Origin: Tisiphia sp964030975
GTDB taxonomy: Bacteria > Pseudomonadota > Alphaproteobacteria > Rickettsiales > Rickettsiaceae
Reading direction: 5' to 3'
Length of the DNA: 64,000 nt
NCBI RefSeq assembly: GCF_964030975.1
Contig: NZ_CAXIQH010000001.1
Coordinates: 868,001 to 932,000, forward strand
A program made the position numbers and the translations under genes. Each line of letters starts with the position of its first letter. Positions within the stretch are counted from its first letter, which is position 1. The notes below the pieces were generated by a model. The model saw only the letters and a list, made by a program, of their open reading frames with translations, was not told the origin of the DNA and ran no database searches. Of this stretch, positions 25,162 through 33,379 are shown one piece after another.

Positions 25162-26778
25162 ATGCAAATACTTAAGAGTATTATCCCGATTATTATTATC
25201 TTACAAAACTTTTTTGCCTCTGCGGATCATAAAGTTACTAACCCTAATGCGAATAGTAATCAACTAGCTAATACCCTTGACACATATTTTACTCAATGCA
25301 CTGAAAGGACGCCTGATAAAGAAAGTTTGCTTGTTGATTGGTATCCATTGGAACCATACCAGTTTAGTTATATAACTAGAAGTGATAGCTATGGTGTCAC
25401 CGGTTTAGATATTGAATTAATCAATGCTATTAGTAGCAAAATTAACATTGGTATACAATATACTGATTCTGCTTGGGAACGAGTAATATCCAATATCCAA
25501 CAAGGTAAAAGTGATATGGTGCCAGGACTTACTTATACCGAGGAAAGAGCGGTCTTTGCCAATTTCTCCATTCCATATCGATTTGCAGAAATTTCCTTAT
25601 TTACTTCACGTTCAGCAAGAAAACATCTGCATTTTAATAATACAAATGAATTCTTAGCTCAGATACGTTTACTAAATTTTCGTCTTGGTATAATTAGAAA
25701 AGCTGTTTATGGCAACGCAAGAACAACTGACTACCTAAATCAGGTGAGTAATAATGACATCATCATTAAATATGGAAGTAATGAGGAGCTATTTAAGGGG
25801 CTACTACGTAATGAAATTGATGGATTTCTTGCTGACAAAATCGCAGGGGTAGTACTTGTCTTAAATTATGAAGAAAAAGATCAAATAGAAGAGATACCTA
25901 CTGGTATTAAAACTCCTGTGCATTTAATGTTTAGTAAGAAAACCGTATCTTCTAACTTAGTTGCTCGGTTTAACAATTCAATTAAAGAATTTATCAATAG
26001 TGATGAATATAAAAAAATTGTAGAAAGCTATAGATGCCATATTCTACTGCTAAAATCTATCGATTCAGCATGGTGTTATGTTATTGGAGTTATAGGGAGT
26101 ATAGCATTCGCAATTTCTGGGATCATTATATCGGCTAGAACAAATGCCACGTTGTTTACTACTTTTGTATTAGCACTGTTACCATCCTTACTAGGATGTA
26201 TTTTACTTGATGTCGTAGTACACAATGTTTCTAATGTTAATTTTATTTTAACTCCATATTATACTTGTCGTATTTTTATAACGGTGCTTATTGGTTTCTT
26301 TGCTATTAAATTACTAGCTTATTATAACAAGCAATTATATGAAGATAATTTTATCCAAAAAATACGCAATAATACTCTTATTGTTTGTGATTCCTTAGGA
26401 CAAGCATCTTTTATGATAATTGGTGTTATAACCGTAATTGTACAAAGAATTGAACCACTAGAGTTCTGGGGTTCATGTTTTGCCTGTTTGACTTCTAGTG
26501 TTGGTATAATATTCCGGAATTTAATTTGTAAACATGATGCAAATATGGAGTATATACCTAGAGAAATTAATTTTGAAATATTAATATTGTGGGGTGCGAT
26601 CTTTAGTATATTATTGGACTCTTATGCTTATAAGCATGATTATAGTACAATAAAATACTCTATTGTTGCAGTATTTATAGGAGCTTTTGTTAGTAGGCTT
26701 TTAGTTTATTACTATAATATCCCAAACTTAACTTTTCGTTCGGATAATACAGAAATTCCTACAAATAAAGCAATTTAA
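25162..26778 (+). CDS. Solute-binding protein fused to a TRIC-like membrane domain
   Basis: Residues 1-20 form a signal sequence. Residues ~50-290 are a family-3 periplasmic solute-binding domain (YGVTGLDIELINAISSKI, SDMVPGLTYTEERAVFANFS, then GNARTTDYL). From ~300 to 525 come two copies of a three-helix repeat of the TRIC/UPF0126 channel type (GSIAFAISGIIISAR and DSLGQASFMIIGVI). In bacterial TRIC proteins each repeat carries a GGG-x-x-RD motif; here the equivalents are LLGCILLD and SVGIIFRN, so the triple glycine is lost. The natural reading is a binding protein tethered to a channel-like membrane domain, possibly for amino acids. Ligand and transport activity are unknown. Confidence 0.78.
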   Translation: MQILKSIIPIIIILQNFFASADHKVTNPNANSNQLANTLDTYFTQCTERTPDKESLLVDWYPLEPYQFSYITRSDSYGVTGLDIELINAISSKINIGIQYTDSAWERVISNIQQGKSDMVPGLTYTEERAVFANFSIPYRFAEISLFTSRSARKHLHFNNTNEFLAQIRLLNFRLGIIRKAVYGNARTTDYLNQVSNNDIIIKYGSNEELFKGLLRNEIDGFLADKIAGVVLVLNYEEKDQIEEIPTGIKTPVHLMFSKKTVSSNLVARFNNSIKEFINSDEYKKIVESYRCHILLLKSIDSAWCYVIGVIGSIAFAISGIIISARTNATLFTTFVLALLPSLLGCILLDVVVHNVSNVNFILTPYYTCRIFITVLIGFFAIKLLAYYNKQLYEDNFIQKIRNNTLIVCDSLGQASFMIIGVITVIVQRIEPLEFWGSCFACLTSSVGIIFRNLICKHDANMEYIPREINFEILILWGAIFSILLDSYAYKHDYSTIKYSIVAVFIGAFVSRLLVYYYNIPNLTFRSDNTEIPTNKAI

Positions 26779-26823
26779 TGAATGTGGCTCAACTATGTTT
26801 TGTGTTAACCTTGCGAAAGCAGG

Positions 26824-26963
26824 TATAGTGAAACCTATTGAATTAGGTGATACAGACTTTGTGTCATACCTGCGAAAGCAGGTATCTAGATTCCCGCCTT
26901 CGCGGGAATGACAACTTACAATCGTTATGTTCTTTATCACCTAATCCTATGAGCATAACTATA
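26824..26963 (+). mobile_element. MITE-A copy 4, beside a MITE-A fragment
   Basis: Full-length copy with TATAGTGAAACC and GAGCATAACTATA ends. The ~25 bases before it (TTTGTGTTAACCTTGCGAAA then GCAGG) match the MITE-A interior up to the TA of GCAGGTATC. This copy therefore seems to have landed in an older MITE-A, of which only a piece survives. Confidence 0.88.
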
Positions 26964-26969
26964 TAATAT

Positions 26970-27385
26970 CTAGAGATGAATACAAGATTGATCTAGCAGA
27001 TATCTCTTTGTCAGAACCTGATAAATGCACATTGCTCAATAAAGTGCAAGAGGTATATGGCAAAGAGGTTCTGCAATTGCGTATTACTAACAAAAGAACT
27101 CCATCGGATTATTATTTAGAGCTAAGTGGACTAAACCCAGAGTCAGTGTGGTATAAAATAAGGCAATATTTGTTAAAGTTATACGGTGAGAACTTGGACA
27201 AATCCTGGTTTAGCAAGTTAGAAGCAATTGAAGAAGATACGACTTGCAATAAGATCACTCTCAAACCAACTGCTGCCTTTATTGGGCATTGGATTAAGGA
27301 TAAATACAGCAAAGATATGTACTGTGGCATGGAAAAAATAAGCAATCCCGCAAAAATAATGAAAACGGCTATTAGTGGAGCGTAA
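26970..27385 (+). pseudogene. DnaA N-terminal-domain-like fragment (plasmid/replication-type protein)
   Basis: An open frame enters directly from the MITE-A edge (RDEYKIDLADISLSEPDK...) and runs to a stop at 27385; an ATG-like start exists only by chance, so the 5' part is probably lost. The last 80 residues (WYKIRQYLLKLYGENLDKSW, ITLKPTAAFIGHWIKDKY) resemble the DnaA_N domain, which also occurs at the C-terminus of replication-initiator-like proteins on Rickettsia plasmids and integrative elements. There is no AAA+ or DNA-binding domain here. Most likely a relic of an integrated element. Confidence 0.5.
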
Positions 27386-27473
27386 AAATCTGTTATATTT
27401 ATAGATATAAGCTAATTTGGAATAACTAAATATAAAAAATTTAATAATAATACAAATAATAGAAAATAAACTA

Positions 27474-27502
27474 TTGACAGCAATCTTTAGTTGAGATATG
27501 CT
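27474..27502 (+). promoter_or_regulatory. Sigma70-type promoter
   Basis: TTGACA at 27474-27479 and TATGCT at 27497-27502 are separated by exactly 17 bases, the best promoter match noticed in the window. It precedes a G-rich stretch (AGGGGGGTG) and an ATG at 27591 whose reading frame is interrupted after about 17 codons by MITE-B. The rest of the 27386-27640 gap shows nothing else. Confidence 0.5.
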
Positions 27503-27590
27503 GCGAAATATAGGGGGGTGTTTTTCAATTAATCAACTGACAAAAGCCTGGAAGTCAGTTGTAATATAAGGGGTTATAAGGAATATTTAT

Positions 27591-27668
27591 ATGATTAAAA
27601 ATTATGGTTTGTTTGAAAAATATTTAGCAAAGATATCATCTAGGAGACTGTTGGAGATGGCTAATTAA
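27591..27668 (+). pseudogene. Start of a gene cut by MITE-B
   Basis: ATG at 27591, preceded by TAAGG, opens the frame MIKNYGLFEKYLAKIS. It then enters the MITE-B end CTAGGAGACTG at 27640 and stops soon after. The good promoter upstream suggests a real gene once began here. The product cannot be identified from 16 residues. Confidence 0.4.
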
Positions 27669-27740
27669 TTATATTTTGAGCTATTTTTCGACGAGAATAA
27701 ATAGGATTTTTGAAGGAATAGTGTACCTATTTCCAGAGAA
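27640..27740 (-). mobile_element. MITE-B, truncated copy
   Basis: CTAGGAGACTGTTGGAGATG and about 80 further bases match the complement of the complete copy at 9663-9831. The match fades after CACCTATTTCC-like sequence near 27737, and the second end is missing. Confidence 0.65.
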
Positions 27741-27788
27741 TCTTATAATTTGTAGCAAAAAAGACTTTATTCACCCATTAAATAAGCT

Positions 27789-27979
27789 TTGTTAACAGTG
27801 TCTAGATTACAACAAGCTAATGAAATAGCAGAAAAAGTAGGCTTTTCACCATTTGCTATTGGTAGGAAATATTTACGGGAAGAGATGATAACTAAAGTAA
27901 GAAATTTGCTAGGTACGTGTCGAATAGATGCCGAGAAATGTCAGCGTGGTATTAATGGTCTCTATGAGTTTGACGCTAC
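27789..27979 (+). pseudogene. Phage large-terminase-like fragment
   Basis: The frame reads RLQQANEIAEKVGFSPFAIG and ends with RNLLGTCRIDAEKCQRGIN plus GLYEFDA. The CxIDAEKCxxGIxxL pattern is that of the C-terminal part of phage large terminases of the BPP-1-like podovirus group. No start codon of its own is convincing and the front of the protein is absent. It is followed by MITE-A copy 5, after which the frame continues into a different phage protein, so a deletion has probably joined two genes. Confidence 0.5.
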
Positions 27980-28120
27980 TATAGTTATGCCTATAGGATT
28001 AGGTGATAAAGAACATAACTATTGTAAGTTGTCATTCTTAGCAACGGCAGGAATCTAGATACCTGCTTTCGCAAGGTTAACACAAAGTTTGTATCACCTA
28101 ATTCAATAGGTTTCACTATA
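27980..28120 (-). mobile_element. MITE-A copy 5
   Basis: Full-length copy in reverse orientation (TATAGTTATGCCTATAGG at the left, GGTTTCACTATA at the right). Removing it with one TA joins GAC-GCT-ACT-ATC-AGT in frame, so it interrupted an already fused phage reading frame. Confidence 0.88.
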
Positions 28121-28308
28121 TCAGTAACTTTTTGCCTGAGATTTATGATAATATCAACTGGGATGAATGTTTTAAACTATTTTTTGAGCTGAGAGGGACT
28201 CCAAGTTCAATCCTTAAGAATGAGCAAGAAGTATTACAAATCAGACAACAACGTAAGATGATGCAAATGCAACAATTACAACAGCAGCAACAACAGATAC
28301 AAGACTAA
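28121..28308 (+). pseudogene. C-terminus of a phage head-tail connector (portal) protein
   Basis: The segment NFLPEIYDNINWDECFKLFF, then ELRGTPSSILKNEQEVLQIR, ending in a run of glutamines, matches the typical end of podovirus head-to-tail connector proteins: a PxxxDxINxDE box, a G-x-P-x-S/x-I/L box, then EEVxxIR and a poly-Q tail. Only the last ~60 residues are present. It lies directly before a small phage-like gene, in the order expected in such phages. Confidence 0.6.
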
Positions 28309-28318
28309 GGGAAAATAA

Positions 28319-28552
28319 ATGAAACTATCAATTAACTCACCCCCATCAAATTTACTAACAAAAGAGCAATTAAAATCAATTTATTGCAAGCTTTTTAGTG
28401 GAGAAGATGGTAAGATAGTATTAGAGGATTTAGCTCAAATGAGTGGTATATATCGCAGCAATTTCGTTTGGCAGGAAAGTGATTACACTGCCTTCCTTGA
28501 AGGCTACCTAAGCGTTGTTTCTATATATCTGCTCGCAGGTTTCAGAAGATGA
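28319..28552 (+). CDS. Small phage structural-like protein (Bbp19-like)
   Basis: This 77-residue protein starts 11 bases after the connector remnant. The pattern LYCKLFSGEDGKIVLEDLA-type sequence, then YRSNFVW and a final FLEGYLSVVSIYLL, resembles the small proteins encoded between connector and scaffold genes in BPP-1-like podoviruses. Size and position agree. Similarity is judged by eye, and the exact C-terminus may be altered. Confidence 0.5.
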   Translation: MKLSINSPPSNLLTKEQLKSIYCKLFSGEDGKIVLEDLAQMSGIYRSNFVWQESDYTAFLEGYLSVVSIYLLAGFRR

Positions 28553-28611
28553 TGGAGTTAATAATATCGATGGTGCTAAAATAGAGTAGTTTTTTATAAT
28601 GAGGATAAGTT

Positions 28612-29547
28612 ATGAGCAGTAAACCGCTGATGTCGTTGGACTACGCAATTAAATTTTTACTGAAAAATAAAGGTGACTATGAGATAGTCGAGGGCTTTAT
28701 TTCGGCGATACTTAGAGATGTCGGTGGCTATCCAGCAGTAAAAATCATTGCCTTGCTTGAAAGTGAAAGTAATAAAGAAAATGAAGACCTAAAAAAAAGC
28801 GTTGCTGATGTTATTGTTGAAGATCAACAAGGTCATAAATATATTGTTGAAATAGATCGCACATATACTAGCCTGTTGCTTCATAAAGCTTGTTTTAATA
28901 GTAGCCGGTTGATTGTCGATAGTATTTATGCTAGTCAGGATTATACTAGTATCAAGAAAGTATTTCATATCAACTTAATATATTTTGCTTATGCAGGTAT
29001 GAAATCGCCTTTATGTCATGGTAAGACTATTTTTAGAGAAATCGATAGAGAACATCCTTTAGATGTACATCTTGCCGATAAGGAGGGTAAGGTAGTGGAT
29101 ATTCATAATGTATTTCCAGAATATTTTATTATTTCTGTACCACTTTTTGACGATATTATAAAAAAGGAAATGGATGAATGGTTGTATTTTGCTAAACATG
29201 CTGAAGTTAGAGATGATTTTAAATCACCTTATATGAAGAAAGTAGCTGAACGACTTAGCATCCTAAAAATGACTGATAAAGAACGTATAGAGTATAATAG
29301 ATATGTCAATGAATCCTTAAAACAACGTGATTATATAGTTTCAGCTGAGCAAAAAGGTAGAGAAGAAGGCAAGGCTGAAGGCAAGGTTGAAGGCAAAGTT
29401 GAAGGTATTAAAGAAAATGCTATAGTTGTGGCAAAAGAAATGTTAATTGATAATGAACCAATAGAAAAAATAGCTAAATATACAAAACTAACCATTGAAG
29501 AAATAAAAAAGTTAAAAAAAGAACTAGAAAATTCAAAAGAAGAATAA
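28612..29547 (+). CDS. Rpn-family recombination-promoting nuclease / PD-(D/E)XK transposase-like protein
   Basis: The 311-residue protein belongs to the Rpn/YhgA-like group. The N-terminus KPLMSLDYAIKFLLKNKGDY and VEGFISAIL is the conserved entry. DVIVEDQQGHKYIVEID holds the Asp and Glu of the PD-(D/E)XK core, and the centre has YHGKTI-like CHGKTIFREID. The C-terminus has tandem GK-x-EG repeats and a helical EEIKKLKKEL tail. Related E. coli Rpn proteins are DNA nucleases that promote recombination. It sits between two phage-like genes, and a paralogue is at 62920-63837. Confidence 0.82.
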   Translation: MSSKPLMSLDYAIKFLLKNKGDYEIVEGFISAILRDVGGYPAVKIIALLESESNKENEDLKKSVADVIVEDQQGHKYIVEIDRTYTSLLLHKACFNSSRLIVDSIYASQDYTSIKKVFHINLIYFAYAGMKSPLCHGKTIFREIDREHPLDVHLADKEGKVVDIHNVFPEYFIISVPLFDDIIKKEMDEWLYFAKHAEVRDDFKSPYMKKVAERLSILKMTDKERIEYNRYVNESLKQRDYIVSAEQKGREEGKAEGKVEGKVEGIKENAIVVAKEMLIDNEPIEKIAKYTKLTIEEIKKLKKELENSKEE

Positions 29548-29551
29548 GCAT

Positions 29552-29995
29552 ATGAGCAAAGAATTAATTGCCAATAACTATGAAACTAGCCCTACTTTCT
29601 CTGGTAATGACTGGCTAGCTAACATGCCTGAAGAAATACGCAAAGCTGAGTCGCTGGGTAAATTCAAGGATGTATCATCTTTAGCTCAGAGCTATTTGGA
29701 AGCAGAGAAGAGCTTGAATCAGCGAGTTGCTGTGCCAAAAGATGACAGCTCTGATGAAGAGTGGCATAAATTCTATAGTCGTTTGGGACTGCCTGAAGAT
29801 AAGAGATATACTGATAAACGCTCCAAAGAAGATGAAGAATATTTAACCCGTTATGAGGATATGTTTTACCAAAGCGGGCTATTAAAATATTTTCTACGTT
29901 GTTCGTTGTTGAAATCTGGTAATCCATATAAAGCAAACTTTTCTAGTTCAGAGAGAATAGCCAGTTTGTCGTTTTTTATCATGGCAATAATGTGA
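29552..29995 (+). pseudogene. Phage scaffolding-protein N-terminus, truncated
   Basis: Residues 1-110 follow the podovirus scaffolding/capsid-assembly pattern: DWLANMPEEIRKAESLGKFK, SLAQSYLEAEKSLNQR, VAVPKDDSSDEEWHKFYSRLG then LPEDKRY. After EDMFYQSGL the sequence becomes unrelated and soon stops, so the gene is frameshifted or fused to other DNA. It begins four bases after the Rpn stop. In intact phages the scaffold gene follows the connector gene, consistent with a decayed head module. Confidence 0.55.
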
Positions 29996-30135
29996 CAATA
30001 ATTCAATAGATATAATGTCTTATCAAACGAGCGTTTGTTGAGACAATAATTTTTCTTTCAAAAGACTATCATATTTTATATTATATTGTCATCTCATAAA
30101 TCTAAGTTTGGGATACTCATCATACAACACAATAA

Positions 30136-30447
30136 ATGAGAATGAATAGAAAAATTGGATATGCACGTGTTAGTAAATATGAACAAGATTTACAAATGCA
30201 AATTGATGCACTATTAAATTTAGGATGTGAGAAAAATAATATATTTACTGATCATATATCTGGGGCTAAAATTGAGCGACCAGGTTTAGATCAATGCATT
30301 AAAATATTGCAGAAAGGTGATACTCTGATTGTCTGGAGATTGGATCGCCTAGGTAGATCAATGTCACACCTTGTCTCTTTAATAGAGGATTTAAAAACTA
30401 GAGGTGTAAGTTTTAAATCATTGTGTGACGGAGATATTGATACTACC
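30136..30447 (+). pseudogene. Serine resolvase N-terminal domain, cut by ISAs1
   Basis: IGYARVSKYEQDLQMQIDAL carries the catalytic Ser of serine recombinases, and IVWRLDRLGRSMSHL and the later IDTTTAV are likewise canonical. The frame is broken exactly where the ISAs1 terminal repeat begins (30448). The rest of the catalytic domain and the DNA-binding domain are missing. Such resolvases belong to transposons or IS607-like elements; this one cannot be functional. Confidence 0.75.
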
Positions 30448-30559
30448 ACGGCGGTCTCATGAACAGAAGGTAAAGAAATGTTAATAATAAAGTTTTTGCA
30501 AATAGTGGAGTAATATCGTAAGAATCTCTTAATAAAATAATTATTATTTGGAGATAGTG

Positions 30560-31291
30560 ATGTTAAGAGAGAGAGAATTCGTCAAGAACTTTGCAGAACA
30601 TTTTTGGGATATTGAAGATCATAGACAAGAAAGTAAGATAGCATATCCCTTAATAGAGTTAGTGTTTTTAGCAATGGTAGCGGTTGCCGCACGGGCGGAG
30701 AGTTGGGAGGAGATTGAAGAATTTGGCAAGGCACATATTGATACTTTGAGAGAATATTTTCCGTTTGAAAATGGTACGCCTAGTGATTGTACAATTAGAC
30801 GTTTTTTTACTAGTCTTGATTCTAGTCAATTAAATAAGGTGTTAGTAAAATATTTTACTAACAATTTAAGTGAAAAACATTATGCAATAGATGGTAAAAC
30901 GCTGAGAGGAACAAAACATGAGGGTATCAGAGCATTACATTTTTTAAATGTATAGTGAAACCTATTGAATTAGGTGATACACACTTTGTGTTAACCTTGC
31001 GAAAGCAGGTATCTAGATTCCCGCCTTCGCGGGAATGACAACTTACAATCGTTATGTTCTTTATCACCTAATCCTATGAGCATAACTATAGACGTGGTAT
31101 TTAACGAGGATGCAAGTAGCATAAGACAAGGCAATGCTCCTGCGAATATGGCAATTATCAGAAGATTTGTATTAAATATTTTAAATAAAATAAAGACTAA
31201 AAGGGAGATTAGACCCAAAATGATGCTTACTATGGGTTGGTCACCAAAGAACTTAAAACGTTTTACTAATGCTTTAATAGAAATTAACTAA
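30560..31291 (+). pseudogene. ISAs1-family DDE transposase, broken
   Basis: The N-terminal part from ATG 30560 has the ISAs1 pattern (FAEHFWDIEDHRQESKIAYP, LVFLAMVAVAARAESWEEIE, AIDGKTLRG). The C-terminal part DVVFNEDASSIRQGNAPANM runs to a stop at 31291. About 170 central residues expected in a ~370-residue enzyme are missing. MITE-A at 30951-31090 separates the pieces; without it they join in frame as NVDVVFNED. The deletion therefore preceded, or is independent of, the insertion. Confidence 0.8.
30951..31090 (+). mobile_element. MITE-A copy 6, inside the ISAs1 transposase
   Basis: Full-length copy with TA at both edges. The interior has the variant GTGTTAACCTTGCG. Excision plus one TA restores AAT-GTA-GAC-GTG across the junction. 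Confidence 0.9.
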
Positions 31292-31310
31292 TTGTTCATG
31301 AGGCCGCCGT

Positions 31311-32651
31311 GATCATTACTTAAATCATCATGTGATGGAAGATACAGGGCTATTAGATAATGCACAAAAAGAAAAACTAAGGCGATATTTTGATGGGAAA
31401 CTTGATAAGAATGATTTAAAAAATAGTTTACGTTTTTTAAGTGAAGTGTTGTACAAACATTTTAAGCAAAAAGTCTATATATTGATCGATGAATATGATA
31501 CACCGATCAGTAGTTCCTACATTAAATTTGGCAATAAGACGGAAGAGTTTGAGCAAGTACTTGAGTTGTTTCGTGGGATGTTTGGTAGTAGTTTAAAAGG
31601 TAATCCTTGTTTAGAAAAAGGTGTAATTACTGGCATTTTGCGTATTGCTAAAGCTAATTTATTTTCAGATTTGAACAACATTACTGAATATACTTTGCTT
31701 GATGATGATTTCGCTAAGTTTTATGGCTTTACCCAAGGGGAAGTTGATGAATTACTAATTAAAGTACCACTTGAGACAAATCCTGAGCAAATTAAGGATT
31801 GGTATAATGGCTACACATTTGGCGGAGAGATAATCTATAATCCATGGTCAATTATGCAGTGCCTTGCTCATAAGGGAAAACTCGATACTTACTGGATTGA
31901 TAGTGGTGGTACTGGATTTGTTGATAAAGCATTATTGTCAGATAAGATACAAGAAGATTTACAAAGCTTATTAGAGGGGAAAGGTATAGTTAAGCGATTA
32001 TATACAAAAATCTCACTAGGAGAGATTGAAGATGATCCCAACATCTTTTACAGTTTATTATTATTTGCCGGTTACTTAAATCCGTTACTTGCTGATGATA
32101 ATCCAGAGGATCCAACTTATCGTTTAACGATCCCTAATAAAGAAGTAAGAAATATTTACATTACAAGAGTAAGAAAATGGGTGACAAATAAATTAAATAT
32201 TGAAATTAATGAGTATGATAATTTTATCAAATTACTAATTAATCATCAAATAGTTCAGTTTGGCGAGAAACTTCAAGAATTTTTACTAAAATCAACCAGC
32301 TACCATGATATGCTTGTGGAGAGAGGTTACCATAATCTGATGGGTGGAATATTAGCACCACTGACGGTGCAATATGTAATAGAATCGAATAGAGAGTCAG
32401 GGCGTGGCAGATGTGATCATATGTTAGTACCAATAGCTGGTCGTGGAGATAGTGCTATTGTAGTTGAATATAAAATAGCCAAAACGGCAGGAAACCTAGA
32501 ATCTGTTGCCAAAGAAGGGCTAGATCAAATAGCGAGAAAACAATATGACGCTAAAATAAAAGAACATGTGCATATCAAGAAAATTGCCAAGATTGCTATA
32601 GCTTTTTATGGTAAGGAAGTTGCATTAGAATATCGAGTTGATGAGCTATAA
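31311..32651 (+). pseudogene. AAA-ATPase-like / PD-(D/E)XK nuclease family protein lacking its N-terminus
   Basis: The frame is open from the first base after the ISAs1 end (DHYLNHHVMEDTGLLDN...) to 32651. The family has an N-terminal P-loop region, then YILIDEYDTPI (Walker-B-like), WYNGYTFGG, IYNPWSI and a C-terminal PD-(D/E)XK domain, here with RCDHMLVPI and VVEYKIAK. The Walker A portion, about 150 residues, is gone and was evidently removed with the IS-mediated rearrangement. A GTG/ATG at 31332/31335 could still start a shortened protein of ~439 residues. Full-length relatives are abundant in bacteria; their role is unknown. Confidence 0.78.
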
Positions 32652-32791
32652 GGAAGATACTGTCTATTTTAAATTATAATTTAAGAATTGTAGTAGCTTC
32701 GTTAAGGTATAGTTTACATATTCAGGTTGAGCGGAAGTGAAAAATGTGATATCAGTAGCAAGAATGCTTTGACAATTTCAACTATAAAATG

Positions 32792-33216
32792 TATAGTAAA
32801 ACATATTAAATTAGGTGATAAGATATGATAAAAATAAGAGAAAAATGTCAACAAGCCCATATAGCGAAGATTTAAGAAAAAAAGTAATAAATTATATAGA
32901 AAAAGGCAGCAGTCAAAGAGCTGCTGCAAAGATATTTGACATACATAAAAATACAATTAGTCGTTGGAACGTAAGGAATAGAAAGGAAGGAACGATATTA
33001 GCAAGAGCTAGATTAGGTTTTAAAAGTAAAGTTGATAAACAGAAATTAGAAGAGTTTGTAAAAAGCAATCCAAATGTTAAGTTAAGAGATATTGGTAAAG
33101 AATTTGGAATTACAGGATCGCAAGCTGGTAGGATATTAAAAAAGTTAGGCTTTAGTTATAAAAGAAAACCTTTAGCTACCTGGAAACAAGTGAAGAAAGA
33201 AGAGCAGAATATTTAG
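32792..33216 (+). pseudogene. IS630-family transposase relic; left end matches MITE-A
   Basis: From ATG 32845 the 123 residues MSTSPYSEDLRKKVINYIEK, QRAAAKIFDIHKNTISRW, then RDIGKEFGITGSQAGRILKK are the N-terminal helix-turn-helix domains of IS630-type (Tc1/mariner superfamily) transposases. The reading frame then breaks and the DDE catalytic domain is absent. The element's left end at 32792 reads TATAGTAAAACATATTAAAT then TAGGTGATA, closely matching the MITE-A terminus. IS630 elements insert at TA, as MITE-A does, so this is the likely source of the MITEs or a close relative. Confidence 0.8.
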
Positions 33217-33379
33217 AAGAGCTCAGTAAATATGATAAATTCGCTATTCTCCGACAGGTTCCTAGAATATCGTTTGATGATAAAAGCCAGGTGGTAACTA
33301 ATCCGGTAGAAGTTTAAAAACTTTACAGAACATAATTTGATTTTTTTGTTAACAACTAAATATAGGGCTTTATAAATAT

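Larger units (their letters stand above)
30448..31310 (+). mobile_element. ISAs1-family insertion sequence, internally deleted
   Basis: The ends are ACGGCGGTCTCATGAACA (30448-30465) and TGTTCATGAGGCCGCCGT (31293-31310), inverted repeats matching at 17 of 18 positions. The enclosed transposase lacks its middle and is interrupted by MITE-A. Left and right flanks show no target duplication: on the left is a cut resolvase, on the right a cut AAA/nuclease gene. A rearrangement through this IS is therefore likely. Confidence 0.8.
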
